Part shown: in pieces, positions 18,017 to 26,500 of the stretch
Position numbering within the stretch: position 1 is the stretch's first letter
How the letters are laid out: the number at the start of each line of letters is the position of its first letter
Assembly (NCBI GenBank): GCA_002298335.1
Contig: DBNK01000029.1
Location: 14,496 to 78,495 of the forward strand
Source: Thalassolituus sp. UBA674
GTDB taxonomy: Bacteria; Pseudomonadota; Gammaproteobacteria; Pseudomonadales; Oceanobacteraceae
Length of the DNA: 64,000 bases
Reading direction: 5' to 3'
Made by a program: the position numbers and the translations under genes
Notes under the pieces: generated by a model
The model's input: only the letters and a program-made list of their open reading frames with translations
Told to the model about the DNA's origin: nothing
The model's database searches: none

Positions 18017-18238
18017 ATGCGTACGTCTTTTATTGCAGCTGCTCCGGTGGCACTGGTTTCACTTCCGGCGATGGCCCACGAGGGCGATCACTCTCATCAC
18101 GCACTGGCTGAGCTGCTTGCGCATGCCTTTACCTATTCCGGCCATCTGGCTGTGGTCCTGCCGCTGCTGGCCGTTACCGCCTGGGGTGTGTCCAGGTTTC
18201 TGCGCCGCCGTGCTCAAGCGCGCCGGGAAGCCGAGTAA
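18017..18238 (+). CDS. small His-containing membrane protein in the urease operon
   Basis: A 73-residue protein. AAGGAG at 18005-18010 sits 6 bases before the ATG. A signal-like N-terminus ends LVSLPAMA. A short histidine cluster HEGDHSHH follows, then one hydrophobic segment (SGHLAVVLPLLAVTAWGVS) and a basic tail RFLRRRAQARREAE. It occupies the slot between ureE and ureF, where some operons carry ureJ/hupE nickel permeases. It is far too short for that family and lacks HPxxGxDH. A periplasm-facing metal-binding helper is a reasonable guess only. Confidence 0.75.
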   Translation: MRTSFIAAAPVALVSLPAMAHEGDHSHHALAELLAHAFTYSGHLAVVLPLLAVTAWGVSRFLRRRAQARREAE

Positions 18239-18243
18239 CTGAC

Positions 18244-18936
18244 GTGTCCGGTAGCTTTTTCCGCCTTCAGCAGCTGATCAGCCCATCGTTGCCCATCGGT
18301 GCTTTCACCTACTCCCAGGGGCTTGAATGGGCCGTTGAATGTGGTTGGGTCAGTGATGCTGAAGATCTGTACCAGTGGCTGGACGGATTGCTCGACAGCG
18401 CCGTGGTCTCTCTCGACCTCCCGCTCCTGTTGCGGCTGTATCAGGCCAGTGCTCATAACAGTTACAGCTCGTTTGGCTACTGGTCTGAATACCTGCTGGC
18501 CTGCCGCGAGACCCGCGAACTGCGTGCGGAAGAGCAGCAGCGCGGACAGGCCCTGCTGATGGTACTGGATAAGCTACCGGATTCCGCTCAGTGGCCTGAG
18601 CTTGTGAAGGGTGACGGCGGCTGGCGTGAAGCGGTTGGAATGACCCAGTTATCCGGTTTTGCTCTCGCCTGTCAGAAGTGGCAGATCACCCCGGAGAAAA
18701 TGCTGCAGGGCTATCTGTGGAGCTGGCTGGAGAACATGGTCATTGTGGCGGTCAAACTGATCCCTCTGGGGCAGAGCGATGGTCAGCGGGTGTTATTCCG
18801 TTTTTCTGATCGCCTGACAGACATCTGTGAGCAGGGTACTCAGGTGCGGGATGAGGATATCGGCGCTGCTTCTCCGGCGATGGCGATTGCCAGCTCACTG
18901 CATGAGACGCAGTATTGCCGGCTTTTCCGCTCCTGA
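18244..18936 (+). CDS. ureF: urease accessory protein UreF
   Basis: A 230-residue all-helical accessory protein. LISPSLPIGAFTYSQGLEWA is the UreF signature near the N-terminus, and IGAASPAMAIASSLHETQYCRLFRS the characteristic C-terminus. UreF joins UreD and controls the UreG GTPase during nickel delivery. It starts at GTG only 5 bases after the small membrane protein gene. An unusual 223-base gap separates it from ureG. Confidence 0.94.
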   Translation: MSGSFFRLQQLISPSLPIGAFTYSQGLEWAVECGWVSDAEDLYQWLDGLLDSAVVSLDLPLLLRLYQASAHNSYSSFGYWSEYLLACRETRELRAEEQQRGQALLMVLDKLPDSAQWPELVKGDGGWREAVGMTQLSGFALACQKWQITPEKMLQGYLWSWLENMVIVAVKLIPLGQSDGQRVLFRFSDRLTDICEQGTQVRDEDIGAASPAMAIASSLHETQYCRLFRS

Positions 18937-19159
18937 AATGAAAACTATCGGCGTTACCAGAGCGGCGTTAATCGCGAATGTTTAATGCTCACGCACTCTG
19001 TCTACGCTCCGCCTCAACTTCCGGGCTTATTTTGTTATGGCTGCCTGGGTGACGTTTTTTCAGATCATGAACGGACCATCGTAATTTGTGGGCTCACTGC
19101 GACACTCTGTGAGCAGACAGCGAAATTCTAAAAAAACAGCAAAGTATTGGAATGAAATA

Positions 19160-19801
19160 ATGAGTGAATATAAATCACCCCTGCGTGTTGGTATCGGCGG
19201 CCCGGTTGGCTCAGGTAAGACCGCCCTGTTAGAGCAGCTCTGTAAAGCTATGCGCGATGACTATCACATCGCGGTGGTCACCAATGATATTTACACCAAA
19301 GAAGATCAGCGCATTCTGACTCAGGCAGAAGCCCTGGCGCCCGAGCGTATTGTGGGGGTCGAAACCGGTGGTTGCCCGCATACCGCCATTCGCGAAGATG
19401 CCTCGATGAATCTGGCGGCGGTGGAGAATCTGGCCCGAACTTTCGGCAACCTTGATGTGGTTTTTGTTGAAAGCGGCGGTGATAACCTGAGCGCAACCTT
19501 CAGTCCGGAACTGGCCGACCTCACGATCTACGTCATTGACGTGGCCTCCGGGGAGAAAATTCCGCGTAAGGGTGGCCCGGGCATTACCAAATCCGATCTG
19601 CTGGTGATCAACAAGACGGATCTGGCGGAGCTGGTGGGAGCCAATCTGGATATCATGGATTCCGATACCCGCCGTATGCGCGGTGAGAAGCCGTATGTTT
19701 TTTCCAATCTGAGAACGGACATCAGTGGTCTCAATGAGATCATCTCTTTTGTCGTGACGCAGGGCATGCTGAAAAGTCACCAGGAAAAAGCCTTGGCCTG
19801 A
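19160..19801 (+). CDS. ureG: urease accessory GTPase UreG
   Basis: A 213-residue SIMIBI-class GTPase. P-loop GIGGPVGSGKTALLEQL, metal motif GGCPHTAI, and NKTDL are all intact. It supplies nickel to UreDF-urease on GTP hydrolysis. The frame is open to 19088, but MSEYKSPLRVGIGGPVGSGK from the ATG at 19160 is the family-like start; the ribosome site is weak. A strong terminator follows 48 bases after the stop, ending the operon. Confidence 0.95.
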   Translation: MSEYKSPLRVGIGGPVGSGKTALLEQLCKAMRDDYHIAVVTNDIYTKEDQRILTQAEALAPERIVGVETGGCPHTAIREDASMNLAAVENLARTFGNLDVVFVESGGDNLSATFSPELADLTIYVIDVASGEKIPRKGGPGITKSDLLVINKTDLAELVGANLDIMDSDTRRMRGEKPYVFSNLRTDISGLNEIISFVVTQGMLKSHQEKALA

Positions 19802-19849
19802 TCAGGTTGGCATGCACTTTGTGGGGGCGTGTTACGTTTCTACACAATC

Positions 19850-19874
19850 AAGGCACCTTTTTGGTGCCTTTTTT
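19850..19874 (+). terminator. intrinsic terminator of the urease operon
   Basis: AAGGCACC and GGTGCCTT form a stem around a T-rich loop, followed by six T. It lies directly downstream of ureG. Confidence 0.88.
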
Positions 19875-20197
19875 GTGTCAGGTTGTGCAAGTGTGGTGCA
19901 TTTCGTGTAAAGATCTGACAATCCATATGAGGCTTCATCACAATTCCGGAATCTTCTTGAAAATCAACGATAAATTTTGGTTTGTTTTTTGATCAACACT
20001 TGGTCATCAGAAGTTATTCAGAGATGGAATGTTCAATTAATGAGCACATCCGTCATGCTGTGGGTCACATTTATTACAATTCCGTCAATTAACTTAAATA
20101 AAGTTCAGAATTTGGTAAGCACCTTGCTAACTTAATCGGGACAGGTGAGTGCAAAGGTGCATTACCTAACTTTTTTTCAATGGGGAGACATAAGTCT
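19875..20197 (+). promoter_or_regulatory. AT-rich leader region upstream of the TonB-dependent receptor
   Basis: 323 bases with no credible gene, noticeably richer in A/T than its surroundings. Just before the receptor gene, GCACCTTGC (20119-20127) and GCAAAGGTGC (20151-20160) can form a hairpin with one bulged base and a 23-base loop, a possible structured 5' leader. A GGGGAGA ribosome site lies at 20182-20188. I cannot fix the promoter by eye, and I see no Fur-like box or conserved cobalamin-riboswitch element. Confidence 0.5.
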
Positions 20198-22792
20198 ATG
20201 AACTTCAAGAGTGACACTTCTCGCATTGGTTTTGCCGGTGATCCCGGTAAATGGACCAAGCTGGCGATTGCTGTCGGTGCTGCATCCATGGCGCTCACAA
20301 CCGTCAACGTATCTGCGGAAGAGACAGAAGAACAGGTAGAACTCGAAACCTATACCTTCACCGGTTCACGCGTTAAGCGTACTGCGGTTGAAGGTGCACT
20401 GCCGGTAACTGTGATTGAGCGTGCCGATATCGACCGTTCCGGTGATGTATCTGTTGCTGACTTTATCCGTGGTCTGAGTGTTAACAGTTTTGGTTCATTC
20501 CGTCAGCAGTCCGGTAGCAGCGCCCAGGGCCTGGCTACTGTTGACCTGCGTGGTCTGGGCTCAGAGCGTACTCTGGTGCTGATCGACGGTCACCGTGCAC
20601 CGAAAGCGCCTTACGCCGCTACTGCAACTGACCTTAACGCCATCCCTCTGGCGGCGGTTGAGCGTATCGAAATCCTGAAAGACGGTGCTTCTGCGGTCTA
20701 CGGTTCTGATGCGATTGCTGGTGTTCTTAACATCATCATGCGCTCTGACTATGAAGGTGCGTCTGTCATGTACGGCCGTTCTTATACCTCTGCTGAAGGC
20801 GGTGATAAGAAAGAAGGCTCCGTCCTGGTTGGTGTTAACGGTGATAAAGGTAACGTGATTCTGGGTGCTTCTTTCAACCAGACTGACATCATCTACTCCC
20901 GCGACCAGCGTGATCTGACTCCTCCGGGCGCCAGTTTCTACTCTAACAACACTGTAAGCCCGGTTGATGGTTTTGCTGCAGTAAACCCGGTTGCCGGTGC
21001 CTGTGCTGAACTGGGCAACGGTTTCTACACAGTTCCTTACGGCGGTAGTGATACTGGTGAGCGTTGTGCGTTCGACTTTACTCTGGCAGCCGCTAACGAA
21101 GCTTCTACCGAAGTGAAATCACTGTTTGCCAAAGGTATTTATAACATCAACGAAGACTGGGATTTCTATTCCACAGCGTCGTTCGCGAACTCTGAATCCT
21201 TCGGTCGTTATGCACCAACTCCTGCGATTCTGTTCATCCCGGGTGATGCCGCCACTGCGGTTGACCACGACGGCGACGGTACTCCGGATGACGTGTACGT
21301 TTACCACCGCTTCGCGGCACTGGGGAACCGTGACAACACTGTGACCGGTTACGTTGGTGATCTGACCACAGGTATCAAAGGTACGATTGCGGACACCGTC
21401 GATGTTGACTTCGGTGTACGTTACAACGAATACAAAACCTATGACGTAGGCCGTAACTACGCCGTTCTGCCGATTGCTGAGCAATACGCGGCTGACGGTT
21501 CTTACGACATCACCGATCCGTTTGGTAATGATCCGGCCACTCTGAGCGCCATGAAAGCCACCATCTCCCGTGAATCCACCTGGAAGACCGAAGAGCTGTG
21601 GGTGAATGGTTCCAGCCTGCTGTTTGCAATGCCTGGTGGTATGGCAGGTATCGCAGCCGGTTATGAATACCAGGCTATTGAGTATCTTGACCAGTACGAC
21701 TCTCTGTCTGAAGCCGGTGTGATCGGTGGTAGTGCCGGTAACTCTTCCGGTGCTGACCGTAGCGTAAACAGTCTCTATACTGAGCTGGTACTGCCGGTTC
21801 TGGAATCTCTGGAACTGGGTGCGGCTGTCCGTTACGACAAATACTCTGACTACGGCAGCGACCTGTCTCCTAAACTGTCTGCCCGTTACACCCCGATCGA
21901 TTCACTGACTCTGCGTGCTACTTATGGCCAGGGCTTCCGTGCACCGACTCTGGATGTAATCTCTCAGGCTCCGTCGTTCTCGGCTGAATCTGTGATTAAT
22001 GATGAAGCAACCTGTGTGAACGGTGGCGGTACTTACGATGAAGCTGCTGGTTGTAGCGTGAACGTTCAGGTTGATACCTACTTCATTGCTAACCCGGATC
22101 TGGAATCTGAAACCTCCAAGCAGTTCTCTGCTGGTATCGTGTTTGCTCCGACCGAAGACTTCGACGTGTCTCTGGATGCTTACTACATCAAGATCGAAGA
22201 CAGCATTACCTCTATCGCTCCATCTGACATTGCAGACCTGGAAGATAAAGGCGTTGCTCCTCCTGCCGGTCTGGGTTGTACCCGTGATGCCAACCGTGGT
22301 AATGCATACGATGTGTGTACCGCTGGTTACGGTAACCTCGGTTACGTGAAAACCTGGGGTTATGACATTGCTTCCAGCTTCAGCACTGAGCTGCCGGTTG
22401 GTACTGTGTCTACTGCTCTGACTGCGTCTTATGTCGGTAACTACGAAGAAAACAACGAGCTGGAATCTGTTAAGTACGCAGGTACTCTGGGTGCTCCACG
22501 CTGGAAAGGTGATCTGGTATCTACCTACGCTACTGCTGACTTCGACTTCTCCTGGACCATGAACTACACCGGTCCTCAGAGCGATGGTGGCGGCGCTGAC
22601 GCGGGTGCTTATACCACTCACGACTTCCAGTTCAACTACTTCACTCCGATTAACAGCACCGTAACTCTGGGTGTACAGAATGCCTTTGATAAGGAAATTC
22701 CGGTATACGCTTACGATGGCCGTCCGTACAACTTCTACCTGTACAACGCCTACGGTACTGTTTCCTACCTGCGTTACACTCAGAACTTCTGA
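20198..22792 (+). CDS. TonB-dependent outer-membrane receptor, substrate unknown
   Basis: An 864-residue receptor. The TonB-box region is near ELETYTFTGSRV. The plug carries SSAQGLATVDLRGLGSERTL and VERIEILKDGASAVYGSDAI. The barrel ends with SYLRYTQNF, with the required terminal aromatic. Three cysteine pairs lie in predicted outer loops (around CAELGN...ERCAF, ATCVNGG...AAGC, LGCTRD...DVC). The plug resembles the branch that handles sugars, peptides or other organics rather than classic siderophores. Codons are strongly biased to GGT, GCT, CGT and TCT, unlike the neighbours, as in very highly expressed genes. Start at 20198 follows GGGGAGA; the long N-terminus before the hydrophobic stretch suggests an extended signal. 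Confidence 0.85.
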   Translation: MNFKSDTSRIGFAGDPGKWTKLAIAVGAASMALTTVNVSAEETEEQVELETYTFTGSRVKRTAVEGALPVTVIERADIDRSGDVSVADFIRGLSVNSFGSFRQQSGSSAQGLATVDLRGLGSERTLVLIDGHRAPKAPYAATATDLNAIPLAAVERIEILKDGASAVYGSDAIAGVLNIIMRSDYEGASVMYGRSYTSAEGGDKKEGSVLVGVNGDKGNVILGASFNQTDIIYSRDQRDLTPPGASFYSNNTVSPVDGFAAVNPVAGACAELGNGFYTVPYGGSDTGERCAFDFTLAAANEASTEVKSLFAKGIYNINEDWDFYSTASFANSESFGRYAPTPAILFIPGDAATAVDHDGDGTPDDVYVYHRFAALGNRDNTVTGYVGDLTTGIKGTIADTVDVDFGVRYNEYKTYDVGRNYAVLPIAEQYAADGSYDITDPFGNDPATLSAMKATISRESTWKTEELWVNGSSLLFAMPGGMAGIAAGYEYQAIEYLDQYDSLSEAGVIGGSAGNSSGADRSVNSLYTELVLPVLESLELGAAVRYDKYSDYGSDLSPKLSARYTPIDSLTLRATYGQGFRAPTLDVISQAPSFSAESVINDEATCVNGGGTYDEAAGCSVNVQVDTYFIANPDLESETSKQFSAGIVFAPTEDFDVSLDAYYIKIEDSITSIAPSDIADLEDKGVAPPAGLGCTRDANRGNAYDVCTAGYGNLGYVKTWGYDIASSFSTELPVGTVSTALTASYVGNYEENNELESVKYAGTLGAPRWKGDLVSTYATADFDFSWTMNYTGPQSDGGGADAGAYTTHDFQFNYFTPINSTVTLGVQNAFDKEIPVYAYDGRPYNFYLYNAYGTVSYLRYTQNF

Positions 22793-22827
22793 TCCAGAAC
22801 TTCTTATCTGAGTACAACGAAACAGAG

Positions 22828-22850
22828 AGGGCCCCTTCGGGGCCCTTTTT
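22828..22850 (+). terminator. intrinsic terminator after the TonB-dependent receptor
   Basis: A perfect 8-bp stem AGGGCCCC/GGGGCCCT with loop TTC, followed by a five-T run. Confidence 0.9.
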
Positions 22851-22875
22851 GTTTGCCTGAATTTTCTCCAGATAT

Positions 22876-22900
22876 AAAAAAACCGGACATTTGTCCGGTT
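22876..22900 (-). terminator. intrinsic terminator for the leftward UPF0149 gene
   Basis: Stem AACCGGACA/TGTCCGGTT with a two-base loop. Reading leftward, the stem is followed by a run of seven T (plus-strand A at 22876-22882). It lies about 110 bases beyond the UPF0149 stop and can also back up the receptor's terminator. Confidence 0.8.
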
Positions 22901-22969
22901 TTCCCGTCAGCTCTGAGGACCTGTGAACTCAGGCTGCTCTGACCTTTGCAACCCCAACCCGGGCGTCCC

Positions 22970-23025
22970 CCTAGGCAGCCTCACCTAGGCGGCCCCACCT
23001 AGGCGGCGCCGCTTAGGCAGCCCCA
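22970..23025. repeat. four 14-bp tandem repeats carrying staggered stop codons
   Basis: Four consecutive 14-base units, CCTAGGCAGCCTCA, CCTAGGCGGCCCCA, CCTAGGCGGCGCCG and CTTAGGCAGCCCCA, run from 22970 to 23025. The last overlaps the end of the leftward UPF0149 gene and includes its TAA. Read leftward, each unit contains TAA or TAG. Because 14 is not a multiple of three, these fall in all three frames. The CTAG tetramer, usually scarce in related genomes, occurs three times here. Confidence 0.9.
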
Positions 23026-23588
23026 TGCATCATCAGGTAAAGCTCAACAATGGCGGCTGGGATGTTGCCACAGATCTGATCAGACAGTTCAGCGTCTTCA
23101 TCAATATCCGCCATTTCAGGTTCGTCCATAAACAGACCCGAGGCGTACATGATGGGGAACAGGTGCTGGGCTACCAGTTCCTCACGGTCGCTGTACCAGG
23201 CTTCTTCATGCAGGATAACAGCCGACATAAAGCCCATTGCCCAACTTTCCAGTGGTGGTTCACCTTCGTCATCCATCAGTGTCAGATCAGTAGGTACCGG
23301 GAAGTCGACGCCGGAATCCAGCCAGGCCTGAATCTCGCGGCTGAGTTTCTGCAGCAGGGATTCAAGTTCCTTCTTTTGAGCAGTACTGAATCCGGTCTGT
23401 TCATCAAAGGCGCCTTCCATAACGGTCTTGAGGTCAGATTCGACCGGTCCGGTCAGCAGACCGGTAAGAAAGCCGTGGATGGCAAAGAAATCAAAGCTGT
23501 CGCTGCGTTCGGCTTCGCTTTCCAGCAGGTCAGCGAGGGTTTCCAGTTCTTCTTCGGAAAGGGCTGGGATACTATTCAGATCTATCAT
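23013..23588 (-). CDS. UPF0149 (YecA/YgfB-like) family protein
   Basis: A 191-residue acidic, helical protein. DFFAIHGFLTGLLTGP is the family hallmark, and SWAMGFMSAVILHEEAWYSD matches the second conserved helix. YgfB-type proteins are small cytoplasmic proteins with poorly known roles. No C-terminal SEC-C zinc motif is present. Its stop codon lies inside the 14-bp tandem repeat. It is divergent from the YgjP-like gene, 44 bases away. Confidence 0.85.
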   Translation of the reverse strand: MIDLNSIPALSEEELETLADLLESEAERSDSFDFFAIHGFLTGLLTGPVESDLKTVMEGAFDEQTGFSTAQKKELESLLQKLSREIQAWLDSGVDFPVPTDLTLMDDEGEPPLESWAMGFMSAVILHEEAWYSDREELVAQHLFPIMYASGLFMDEPEMADIDEDAELSDQICGNIPAAIVELYLMMHGAA

Positions 23589-23632
23589 AGAGACTCCGTA
23601 TTTTCCGCAATTCTAAGGGGCTGTTTACTTTT

Positions 23633-24358
23633 ATGAAAGTAAACCTTTTTTCATCTGCACGCCGGACTTCTTACCGGCAGGAAATGATCATTGGTGTGGC
23701 AGGTGACGAGGTAACCCTGAACATCACGGCATCCCAACGTCGTACTATGCGTTTGCAGGTGACGGAGGAGGGCAGTGTAGACCTCCGGATACCCCTGAAC
23801 AGCTCCCGCAATGAGGTTCTGCGATTTGTGAAATTGCATGAGCCCTGGTTGCATGAACGTCTGGAACAGGTCCGGGAGCGTTTACAGAAGCGTGGTGATG
23901 CTCTGCTACTCTATGGTAAAGAGCGCCCTTATGTGGCCAGTGCGCTGGGTGAGTTTCTGGTTACGGATGAGCAGGTCTGGGTGCCGGAAGGCTGGACGGA
24001 TGCCCAACGGGAAAAGGCCGTTGAGCAATGGCTCAGGCAGGAGGCGCGCCATGAATTCAGCTACTGGATTAATCACTGGTGGCCGGATTTCTCTGCATTT
24101 GCTCCGCAGCAACCGGTATTGCGCGTTAAGAAAATGAAAACCCGCTGGGGTAGCCTGTCGCGCAAGGGGTACATCAATCTGAATCTGCACTTACTGGCAT
24201 TGCCGCATGAACTGGTGGAGCTGGTGGTTGTGCATGAGCTCTGTCATCTGCGTCATTTTGATCATGGCCCGGGGTTCCGGCGTCTGCTGGCAGAGTGTCT
24301 GCCGGACTGGCAGCAGCGCGAAAAAGAATTGCACCGGCGTGGTCAGCTGCTGCTCTGA
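23633..24358 (+). CDS. YgjP-type zinc metallopeptidase (M48-like)
   Basis: A 241-residue protein. HELCHLRHFDHGPGFRRLL contains the HExxH-like zinc site (HELCH, then a third His at HGP). KMKTRWGSLSRKGYINLNLH is the conserved strand of the YgjP/WLM metallopeptidase group. It is probably a cytoplasmic metal-dependent hydrolase with unknown substrate. Its stop codon abuts that of the convergent deacetylase gene with no gap. Confidence 0.88.
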   Translation: MKVNLFSSARRTSYRQEMIIGVAGDEVTLNITASQRRTMRLQVTEEGSVDLRIPLNSSRNEVLRFVKLHEPWLHERLEQVRERLQKRGDALLLYGKERPYVASALGEFLVTDEQVWVPEGWTDAQREKAVEQWLRQEARHEFSYWINHWWPDFSAFAPQQPVLRVKKMKTRWGSLSRKGYINLNLHLLALPHELVELVVVHELCHLRHFDHGPGFRRLLAECLPDWQQREKELHRRGQLLL

Positions 24359-25393
24359 TCAGGGTTCGGGCTGTGACGGGTCAACCCACAGCTGAGAATA
24401 CCAATAGAATCGGCCGGGCTGGCTGAGACTGGGTGCTGTACAGTTATAACGCCCGCGACGCATGAGGATAGGAGTCTGCGCCTGTATCCGGATGCGGGAA
24501 GCGGATATCTCCGTGATGTCGGTCAGTTCTCCGCCGGAATAGCAACGTATCTGCTTTACAGAAAAGTCATCCCCGGTGATCTCAAGCGCCAGTTCCGGTG
24601 GATTATTCCGCAGCACCGGATCTGCGACTTCACGGGGAGCGATGGAAAATGGCAGGGAATGGAGTTTGGTGATCAGAGAGCCGGTATCGGCGTAAGCACC
24701 GGATGCTGGAAAGCGCGGCAGTATCTGCGGGTGGCTCAGCTGGCCTGTGGGCCCGCTCTGCTGACCAAAGGCCAGAAAACCTTCGTTCTTAAGCCAGTCA
24801 GCCAGGGCCAGAGAGTATTCGCCGTATGGATAAGCAAATAAACGGTCGGTAACACCGGCTTCTTCTTCAAGTCGTTGCTCTGCGGACAGAATCTCCTGCT
24901 GCCAGTAGCTTTCCTGGTCAGTATCCGCCGGAGTATCAAGCAGATGGGCGTGGCTCACTGTGTGATTTGCCAGCCGTCCACCGGCCTTCTGCAGTTCTCT
25001 CAGTTCATCCCAGCTCATGATGTCCGGAAATTTCTGGTCCACCGCAGCCGTGCTGACGAATACAGTAAAGGGCCAGCCGCGCTGCTTCAGCTGCGGCAGA
25101 GCCTGGGTGTAGATCGAGCGGTAGGCATCATCAAAGGTAATGGCTACCGCCCGTTCGGGAATGGGTTCGCCAGAGAGCACTTTACGGGTGGCCTCATAGA
25201 GGTCCAGAACCGTCATGCCTTCGGACTCCAGCAACTCCATATGCTGCTTAAAGATGTCTGGTGATATGCTGGTCACTGCGGGTGTGCTGTCGTCGACATG
25301 GTGATATTGCAAAACAACCAGACTCGCATGGGCTGGCAAGGTCAGTGACAGAGCAGCAGTAAAAACGGCAATCAGAGCAGGCAGGTGTTTCAA
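24359..25393 (-). CDS. secreted polysaccharide deacetylase family protein
   Basis: A 344-residue protein with a signal peptide ending LTLPAHAS. The NodB-like domain includes VLQYHHVDDSTP near the N-terminus, AITFDDAYRSIYTQALPQL (metal-binding Asp) and ANHTVSHAHLLDT (metal-binding His pair). This is the PgaB/IcaB-like branch that acts on surface polysaccharides or chitin-like oligomers. The C-terminal 110 residues form an extra strand-rich domain that I do not recognise. It lies 9 bases downstream of the DnaJ-related gene. Confidence 0.85.
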   Translation of the reverse strand: MKHLPALIAVFTAALSLTLPAHASLVVLQYHHVDDSTPAVTSISPDIFKQHMELLESEGMTVLDLYEATRKVLSGEPIPERAVAITFDDAYRSIYTQALPQLKQRGWPFTVFVSTAAVDQKFPDIMSWDELRELQKAGGRLANHTVSHAHLLDTPADTDQESYWQQEILSAEQRLEEEAGVTDRLFAYPYGEYSLALADWLKNEGFLAFGQQSGPTGQLSHPQILPRFPASGAYADTGSLITKLHSLPFSIAPREVADPVLRNNPPELALEITGDDFSVKQIRCYSGGELTDITEISASRIRIQAQTPILMRRGRYNCTAPSLSQPGRFYWYSQLWVDPSQPEP

Positions 25394-25402
25394 GGTGTTT
25401 CC

Positions 25403-25981
25403 TCACGCACGACGTTTGAGGCGTTGATAGGCAGCGCTGATCTGGCGGAAGCGTTCGGCATCTCCGCCCTTGTCCGGATGGTGTTCGTTGGCCAGCCGGC
25501 GATAGGTCAGGCGGACGATATCGGCCGAGGCACTGTTATCCAGCCCGAGCACAGCGAGATCTTCCATACGATCGCGTGGCAGCAGCAGACGTTCCCAGAA
25601 ATCCTGCAACAGAGCATCAACGGCATCGCGGCTGGTGGCCAGCTCATCCAGATTCAGGTAGTAGGCTGCCAATGCATCTGTTTCCGCCAGAGCCTGATTG
25701 TCTGTGCCGGTCACCAGAGGCTGCTTCGTGATCGACAGCGGACTGATTTCCAGCCAGCAGGTGTTACTCTCCAGCCATTGGTTTCTGAGGCGGTAAAGGC
25801 AATGCATGACGAGAAAGTGCGTGCGGAACAACAGCAGGGAGTCAGACAGGGCATCAGCGTTGAAAAATCCCTGCTCCGGGGAGCGCAGCCAGTTGATCAG
25901 ATCGTGTTCTGAACAACCCGGATGATCATCAAGATAGGTGGCAATCATGGCCTGTAGCAGCTGCAGGTCATCGTCCGGCAT
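25403..25981 (-). CDS. DnaJ-related protein with C-terminal J domain
   Basis: A 192-residue protein. The first 130 residues match the DNA-J-related N-terminal domain (HPGCSEHDLINWLRSPEQG, LFRTHFLVMHCLYRLRNQWL). The last 55 form a J domain with YRRLANEHHPDKGGDAERFRQI, including the HPD motif needed to stimulate Hsp70 ATPase. The reversed order (J domain last) is normal for this family. It follows the PGPGW gene by 6 bases. Confidence 0.88.
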   Translation of the reverse strand: MPDDDLQLLQAMIATYLDDHPGCSEHDLINWLRSPEQGFFNADALSDSLLLFRTHFLVMHCLYRLRNQWLESNTCWLEISPLSITKQPLVTGTDNQALAETDALAAYYLNLDELATSRDAVDALLQDFWERLLLPRDRMEDLAVLGLDNSASADIVRLTYRRLANEHHPDKGGDAERFRQISAAYQRLKRRA

Positions 25982-25987
25982 AGTGGC

Positions 25988-26269
25988 TCAGTGTGAGGTC
26001 TGATTCAGAGGGTGATCCGGATCTGTTTCGGTCAGCAGAGGTTGCAGGAAGCGTGGCAAACGGTGATTCAGGGTACGCAGCTTTTGTGAGGTGACCGGAT
26101 AATGACGGCGGATACGCACCAGGTAATGACGCAGCGCCGGGACAACACCAACCAGCAGAGACAAGCCAAGCACCACCATCACCAGACCGAGCGGGATCGG
26201 CAGCGGTGTCATAACAATGCCCAGTGCGACCAGAATAATGCCCGCTGACAGATGTATGATACGCTTCAA
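25988..26269 (-). CDS. PGPGW-type small transmembrane protein
   Basis: A 93-residue protein with two closely spaced hydrophobic segments (HLSAGIILVALGIVMTPLPI and LGLVMVVLGLSLLVGVVPAL) separated by a proline-rich turn, then a basic cytoplasmic tail. The layout matches the PGPGW putative transmembrane family, although the turn here reads TPLPIPLG. Function unknown. Same transcript as the DnaJ-related gene. Confidence 0.7.
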   Translation of the reverse strand: MKRIIHLSAGIILVALGIVMTPLPIPLGLVMVVLGLSLLVGVVPALRHYLVRIRRHYPVTSQKLRTLNHRLPRFLQPLLTETDPDHPLNQTSH

Positions 26270-26500
26270 TGCAGAGTCTCACGTAATGATGGGTGGCAAG
26301 CCGGTCTGCCTGGGGTTCCGCTCAGGGCTTTCACTGTAAGATCACGGGAAGGCAGTTCTTTAACTATACCGGATTCTGATCCTTCTGCTGCGGACAGGTT
26401 CCGCAGCGACATGACTTTCCGGACAGGTCGTGGTCGCAGAGACCGCAACCGAATTCATATTGACCACAGACTATGTCCCTTTTGTGACGCTTTTATTCCC

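Noticed and set aside
18938..18985. Short frame MKTIGVTRAALIANV after ureF
   Set aside because: Only 15 codons before a stop; it could be a remnant but cannot be supported as a gene.
19875..20197. Cobalamin or other known riboswitch before the TonB-dependent receptor
   Set aside because: I searched for the conserved B12-box-type elements by eye and found none; only a simple hairpin is present.
21902..22621. 239-codon minus-strand frame inside the TonB-dependent receptor
   Set aside because: Arises from the strong codon bias of the receptor gene; composition is unlike a protein with a fold and no ribosome site is seen.
22970..23025. CRISPR-like repeat array
   Set aside because: The units are only 14 bases, directly abutting with no spacers, and no cas genes are near.
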